From: Methanosarcina sp.
Lineage (GTDB): Archaea; Halobacteriota; Methanosarcinia; Methanosarcinales; Methanosarcinaceae
Direction: 5' to 3'
NCBI GenBank assembly: GCA_003157235.1
Contig: PMJC01000079.1
Span: 760-9,742 of the forward strand
DNA length: 8,983 nucleotides
Shown here: piece by piece, positions 6,810-8,983 of the stretch
Layout of the letters: each line of letters begins with the position of its first letter
Numbering within the stretch: the stretch's first letter is position 1
Notes under the pieces: model-generated
Databases searched by the model: none
The model's input: only the letters and a program-made list of their open reading frames with translations
Told to the model about the DNA's origin: nothing
Position numbers and translations under genes: made by a program

Positions 6810-6833
6810 AAGACCATAAAAAATTTTGGTCTT
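6810..6833. other. Hairpin with 7-bp stem
   Basis: AAGACCA (6810-6816) and TGGTCTT (6827-6833) pair around an AT-only 10-nt loop. On the plus strand it is followed by ATTTTCG, on the minus strand by TGTGAAAAC. It could be a weak terminator. No transcript is known to feed it. Confidence 0.4.
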
Positions 6834-6945
6834 ATTTTCGACTTCGCCATAAATTTGTACAAAAAATAACATATATCAAAATGAAGCTCACTTTTTTCTC
6901 GCACTTGAAATTTTCAATCTAAATGATGCTGAAAGCTATTTTTGG

Positions 6946-7573
6946 CGAAGATATCTGGATTTTATAAAAATATCTTGATGATGAAATAGAAACTATAGGG
7001 GAAAAATTATTAACGGTGCCTATGGAAAACATAAAAGTGAGATGAAAATTTTAATGTAGATTCTATGTTTTTAAGAAATTAGCGCAGCAACTCCAATTGC
7101 TAAGATAAGCAATTCCAAGAATTTTTCTTTAGTGAATCATATTGCTTCATGGCTTGGAGTTGTTTCGAATGTATACCGATATGCGGATCAATTATACCAC
7201 TGCAGATTCACAAAAAGAGGCTCAAAGGTAGGAATGTAGATTTTAAAGCAATTTACCATGCAACAGCCATAAAGAAAAATAGCAAATTAAAAAGGCTTTT
7301 TAACCGAAGAGAGAAATCAATTGGATGCTCAAAGACAATTATTGTTCCAGCAATGAAAATTGCAACAATTACGTGGAAACTTATAGCAAATAATGAGCGG
7401 CAAAAGATGAAACAGAATATCAAAAAGAAGAAATTCAAAAAGGGCATATTGTTGATACCGAGAGGTTATCGGTTGATATAGGTATAAAAATAATTAACGG
7501 AATAATAGCAATTATGGAAAAAGAGGAGAGAAAGAAAACTTTAGGAAAAGTTTCGCAACTAACCTTCATTTGA
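6946..7573 (+). pseudogene. IS110-family transposase, C-terminal remnant, multiply frameshifted
   Basis: Pieces of an IS110-type transposase are readable in order across three frames. They are RRYLDFIK (from 6946), YLDDEIETIGEKLL (6971), LM*ILCF*EISAAT (7051), the helix-hairpin-like IAKISN and ASWLGVVSNVYRYADQLYH (7096-7200), FTKRGSK (7207-7227), NSKLKRLFNRREKSIG (about 7279-7326), KIATITWKLIANNE (to 7397), then DETEYQKEEIQKGHIVDTER (from 7406) up to a TGA at 7571. The order GxGxxSAA, ASWLG, KRGSK, NSKLK, ARKIATIIWHL is that of the Transposase_20 half. There is one insertion in the A-run near 6969, frame losses near 7003-7048, 7228-7255 and 7404, and in-frame stops at 7057, 7072 and 7237. The N-terminal catalytic half is not recognisable. 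It is clearly dead. IS110 elements lack terminal inverted repeats, so their ends are not visible. Confidence 0.85.
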
Positions 7574-7585
7574 ATTAGTATTTTC

Positions 7586-7735
7586 GGTTCCGTTGCAAAA
7601 ATAATATTCATTCAGTTTGACACTATAATTTTCACCTTTAAGTGTCATTTTCTTCCTAATGAAAATGATTAACTTCCCGAATTGTGATGTTTTTCAATGT
7701 TTTTGTGAAAAAGTCAGATTTTTTGCAACGGAACC
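7586..7735. mobile_element. 150-bp MITE-like element with IS6-like ends
   Basis: GGTTCCGTTGCAAAAA at 7586-7601 is repeated exactly in inverse at 7720-7735, making perfect 16-bp terminal inverted repeats. The end sequence fits the GGnnCnGTTGCAAA pattern of IS6/IS26/IS240-family termini. There is no room for a transposase, so it would be moved in trans. Three more 7-bp inverted repeats lie inside: TGACACT/AGTGTCA (7618-7647), CATTTTC/GAAAATG (7646-7667) and TTTTTCA/TGAAAAA (7690-7712). I see no 8-bp target duplication (left GTATTTTC, right AAAAATTT), so it may be old or a product of recombination. It starts 12 bp after the IS110 remnant's stop codon. Confidence 0.75.
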
Positions 7736-7975
7736 AAAAATTTCTTTTCTTATTTTATAGAATTTATTATTCATCGATAACGGTTTAATTTTTTCAACTT
7801 TGGCTAGCTTTGAGTTGTCACTTAAATCCAATGAAAACTTTAACTTGAGCTCTTCAATAGCTTATTCTTTGTTTGGAAAATGGATTATTGACAGTAACAT
7901 ATATTTTAATAAAAACTATGTTTTATCTGAACAATTAGGTAGAAATATCAGTGATTTTGGTGGAAGATTTAGTAT

Positions 7976-8051
7976 AATACACAAGTTTTCATACAAAATC
8001 TGTGTATTTTAATATTTGGTTCCTTTGGCCCGCCAAGACTTTAAAGGAACC
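7976..8051. other. Two strong hairpins in tandem
   Basis: Hairpin 1 (7976-8008) has an 8-bp stem AATACACA/TGTGTATT, one mismatch, a G-T pair, then TTTT/AAAA around a CATAC loop, and is followed by a short T-run. Hairpin 2 (8018-8051) has a 9-bp stem GGTTCCTTT/AAAGGAACC around a 16-nt loop that can itself fold (TTGG-CCCG-CCAA, pairing in competition with the stem end). Hairpin 2 is markedly GC-richer than its surroundings. They could be the end of a structured RNA, or remains of another small mobile element, since GGTTCC also begins the element at 7586. Confidence 0.55.
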
Positions 8052-8203
8052 CGGAGCCCAACACCAAAATTCCAAAAGAAGCTGATATATCTTAATTAAA
8101 GAGCTAATCTGATAAACATCTTACATTCCAAATCTGTTAGTCTTAATTGTAACTTTTATACAAACTTAATTAATCCAAACATTAATAAATATATATATTT
8201 CTA

Positions 8204-8215
8204 CATGTATACATG
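8204..8215. promoter_or_regulatory. 12-bp palindrome, possible operator
   Basis: CATGTATACATG is a perfect palindrome 418 bp upstream of the YVTN start codon, next to an alternating AT tract (AATATATATATTT, 8188-8200). It has the size and symmetry of a dimeric repressor site, but no regulator is known from this window. Confidence 0.3.
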
Positions 8216-8633
8216 CTAAGCGATGCGAAATAATTTAAATCTTTGCGTTGCAGCATAGATTCTTGGCGTAAACTTAAAAAAGCATCTTTAAAACAAAATA
8301 TATCAATGATGAAAATATTGGATCAAATAATTAAAGAGAAACTTGATTCTGGGGTAAATGCGAATTTTATTCTATTTTTCAGTAGTTGCAAATACTAATC
8401 TGGATAAAAGGCATTCTTTCTTGTCAGTTTTCTATATTAGAGGGTAAAATTGTCTGAAAATATACAATCATGATTATAAATTTGAAACACACTTCTTTTT
8501 TAAAAAACGTTCTGGCCTAAAAAATTTACACAGTTAATTTACTTGTATATGTGAACTTTAATTATTTTTTGAAGTTATGAATCCCATAATCAAAAAAAAT
8601 TATAACTTAGGGTATAGAAAAGGGGGAAAATAC

Positions 8634-8983
8634 ATGATAAATAACTGTAAATTCTGTTCGATAACCTTACTGTCAGCAGCTATTATTTTAATGCTGAGAA
8701 GTATAGCAGGCGCTGCGCCATTTGCATATACTGCAAACTATGGGAGCAACACTGTCTCTATAATTGACACAACAACTAACAACACTGTTACAGCCACGAT
8801 AAATGTCGGGAATTATCCTGCTGGTGTTGCAGTTAACCCAACTGGAACAAAAGTATATGTGGCGAACTCCTTTGATAATACTGTCTCTGTAATTGACACC
8901 ATCACTAATACTACAACCACAGTACCTGTAGGAAACTTCCCTATAGGAGTTATAGTCTTCCCTGATGGAACAAAGGTATATGT
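8634..8983 (+). CDS. Secreted YVTN-repeat beta-propeller (surface-layer-related) protein, N-terminal part
   Basis: The gene starts at ATG 8634, with AGGGGG 7 nt upstream (8621-8626), and runs off the right edge; 116 full codons are present. Residues 1 to about 28 form a signal peptide: a short basic stretch, the hydrophobic core ITLLSAAIILM, and a likely cleavage near AGA|AP. From residue 32 there are beta-propeller repeats of about 41-43 aa. The first (32-74) has YTAN, NTVSIIDT, INVGNYPAGVAVNP and GTKV. The second (75-115) has YVAN, NTVSVIDT, VPVGNFPIGV, PDGTKV. A third begins with YV at the edge. Proteins of this class are exported and often carry PKD or cell-surface anchoring domains further on, which cannot be seen here. 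They are abundant in Methanosarcina. Substrate or binding partner is unknown. Two cysteines (C5, C8) lie inside the signal peptide, too early for a standard lipobox. Confidence 0.92.
   Translation, partial: MINNCKFCSITLLSAAIILMLRSIAGAAPFAYTANYGSNTVSIIDTTTNNTVTATINVGNYPAGVAVNPTGTKVYVANSFDNTVSVIDTITNTTTTVPVGNFPIGVIVFPDGTKVY

Larger units (their letters stand above)
5660..6945. other. About 1.3 kb gene-free AT-rich region upstream of rpa
   Basis: Neither strand has a convincing gene; stop codons are dense in all frames. It holds the rpa promoter at its left end, a 14-bp AT palindrome (5779-5792), a tandem 56-bp repeat (6599-6710) and several small inverted repeats, for example GGATTT-CGAA-AAATCC at 6440-6455, GAAAAAT-TTGA-ATTTTTC at 6551-6568 and 6810-6833. 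The missing 5' half of the IS110 pseudogene may lie decayed at its right end, since weakly transposase-like coding can be followed back to about 6886. I could not recognise the N-terminal DEDD domain. Confidence 0.6.
7736..8633. other. About 900-bp region between the MITE-like element and the YVTN gene
   Basis: No gene is recognisable. A 70-codon open frame starting at a TTG (7800-8012) has no ribosome binding site and no family resemblance, and its end lies in a hairpin stem. A 30-codon frame at 8306-8398 is equally unsupported. The segment holds a hairpin cluster (7976-8051), a 12-bp palindrome (8204-8215) and otherwise AT-rich DNA. The right part probably contains the promoter and leader of the YVTN gene; TATA-like words occur near 8545 and 8600. 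Confidence 0.55.

Noticed and set aside
7253..7447. Minus-strand frame encoding a 64-aa hydrophobic peptide rich in phenylalanine
   Set aside because: It is the antisense of the lysine-rich transposase relic. The hydrophobicity comes from reading AAA/AAG codons in reverse.
7149..7481. Open frame giving a 110-aa basic protein
   Set aside because: Only its middle part matches IS110 transposases; the flanks match in other frames. It is a frameshift artefact inside the pseudogene, not an independent gene.
7800..8012. Open frame of 70 codons (TTG start) encoding an aromatic/serine-rich peptide
   Set aside because: It has no ribosome binding site, no motif or family resemblance, and very AT-rich codons, and its last codons lie in a hairpin stem. 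It is more likely chance or a non-coding RNA.
8306..8398. Thirty-codon frame beginning MMKILDQIIKEKLDSG
   Set aside because: The start looks gene-like, but there is no ribosome binding site and the end is low-quality. It is too short to support without homologues.
8621..8760. YVTN protein considered as a lipoprotein because of early cysteines
   Set aside because: C5 and C8 lie before the hydrophobic core, not after it, so there is no lipobox arrangement.

Overview
The window looks like a methanogenic archaeon of the genus Methanosarcina. The reasons are an ATP-grasp protein matching the methanofuran-pathway ligase MfnD, a replication protein A (RPA) with two OB folds and a C-X2-C-X8-C-X2-H zinc motif followed by its COG3390 partner, a bacterial-type grpE/dnaK chaperone pair in an archaeal setting, a YVTN-repeat surface protein, archaeal TATA-like promoters, and long AT-rich intergenic stretches with decayed insertion sequences. 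The species cannot be named from sequence alone.

Left part (1-1665): three minus-strand genes. dnaK is cut by the left edge (only its first 13 codons are present). grpE lies 485 bp upstream of it behind its own candidate hairpin terminator, and a small four-helix membrane protein of unknown function lies upstream of grpE. A divergent intergenic region (1666-1878) with several TATA-like boxes leads to the plus-strand mfnD gene (1879-2844), whose nearest TATA box is placed so that the mRNA would be leaderless.

Middle (2845-5659): nearly 1 kb without a gene, holding several small perfect hairpins, then the minus-strand rpa-rpap pair. The two genes abut with no gap and the second gene's ribosome binding site lies inside the end of the first, so they are almost certainly one operon for single-stranded DNA binding in replication and repair.

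Right part (5660-8983): a gene-poor, AT-rich tract of about 3 kb that has collected mobile-element debris. It contains a tandem 56-bp repeat, a heavily frameshifted IS110-family transposase pseudogene (readable from about 6946 to 7573), a 150-bp MITE-like element with perfect 16-bp terminal inverted repeats resembling IS6-family ends (7586-7735), and a cluster of strong hairpins (7976-8051). At the right edge a secreted YVTN beta-propeller protein begins (8634) and runs off the window.

No complete new defence or mobile system is visible. The most interesting items are the MITE-like element beside the dead IS110 gene, the structured non-coding segment after it, the RPA internal OB-fold duplication, and the unexplained hairpin-bearing intergenic regions.
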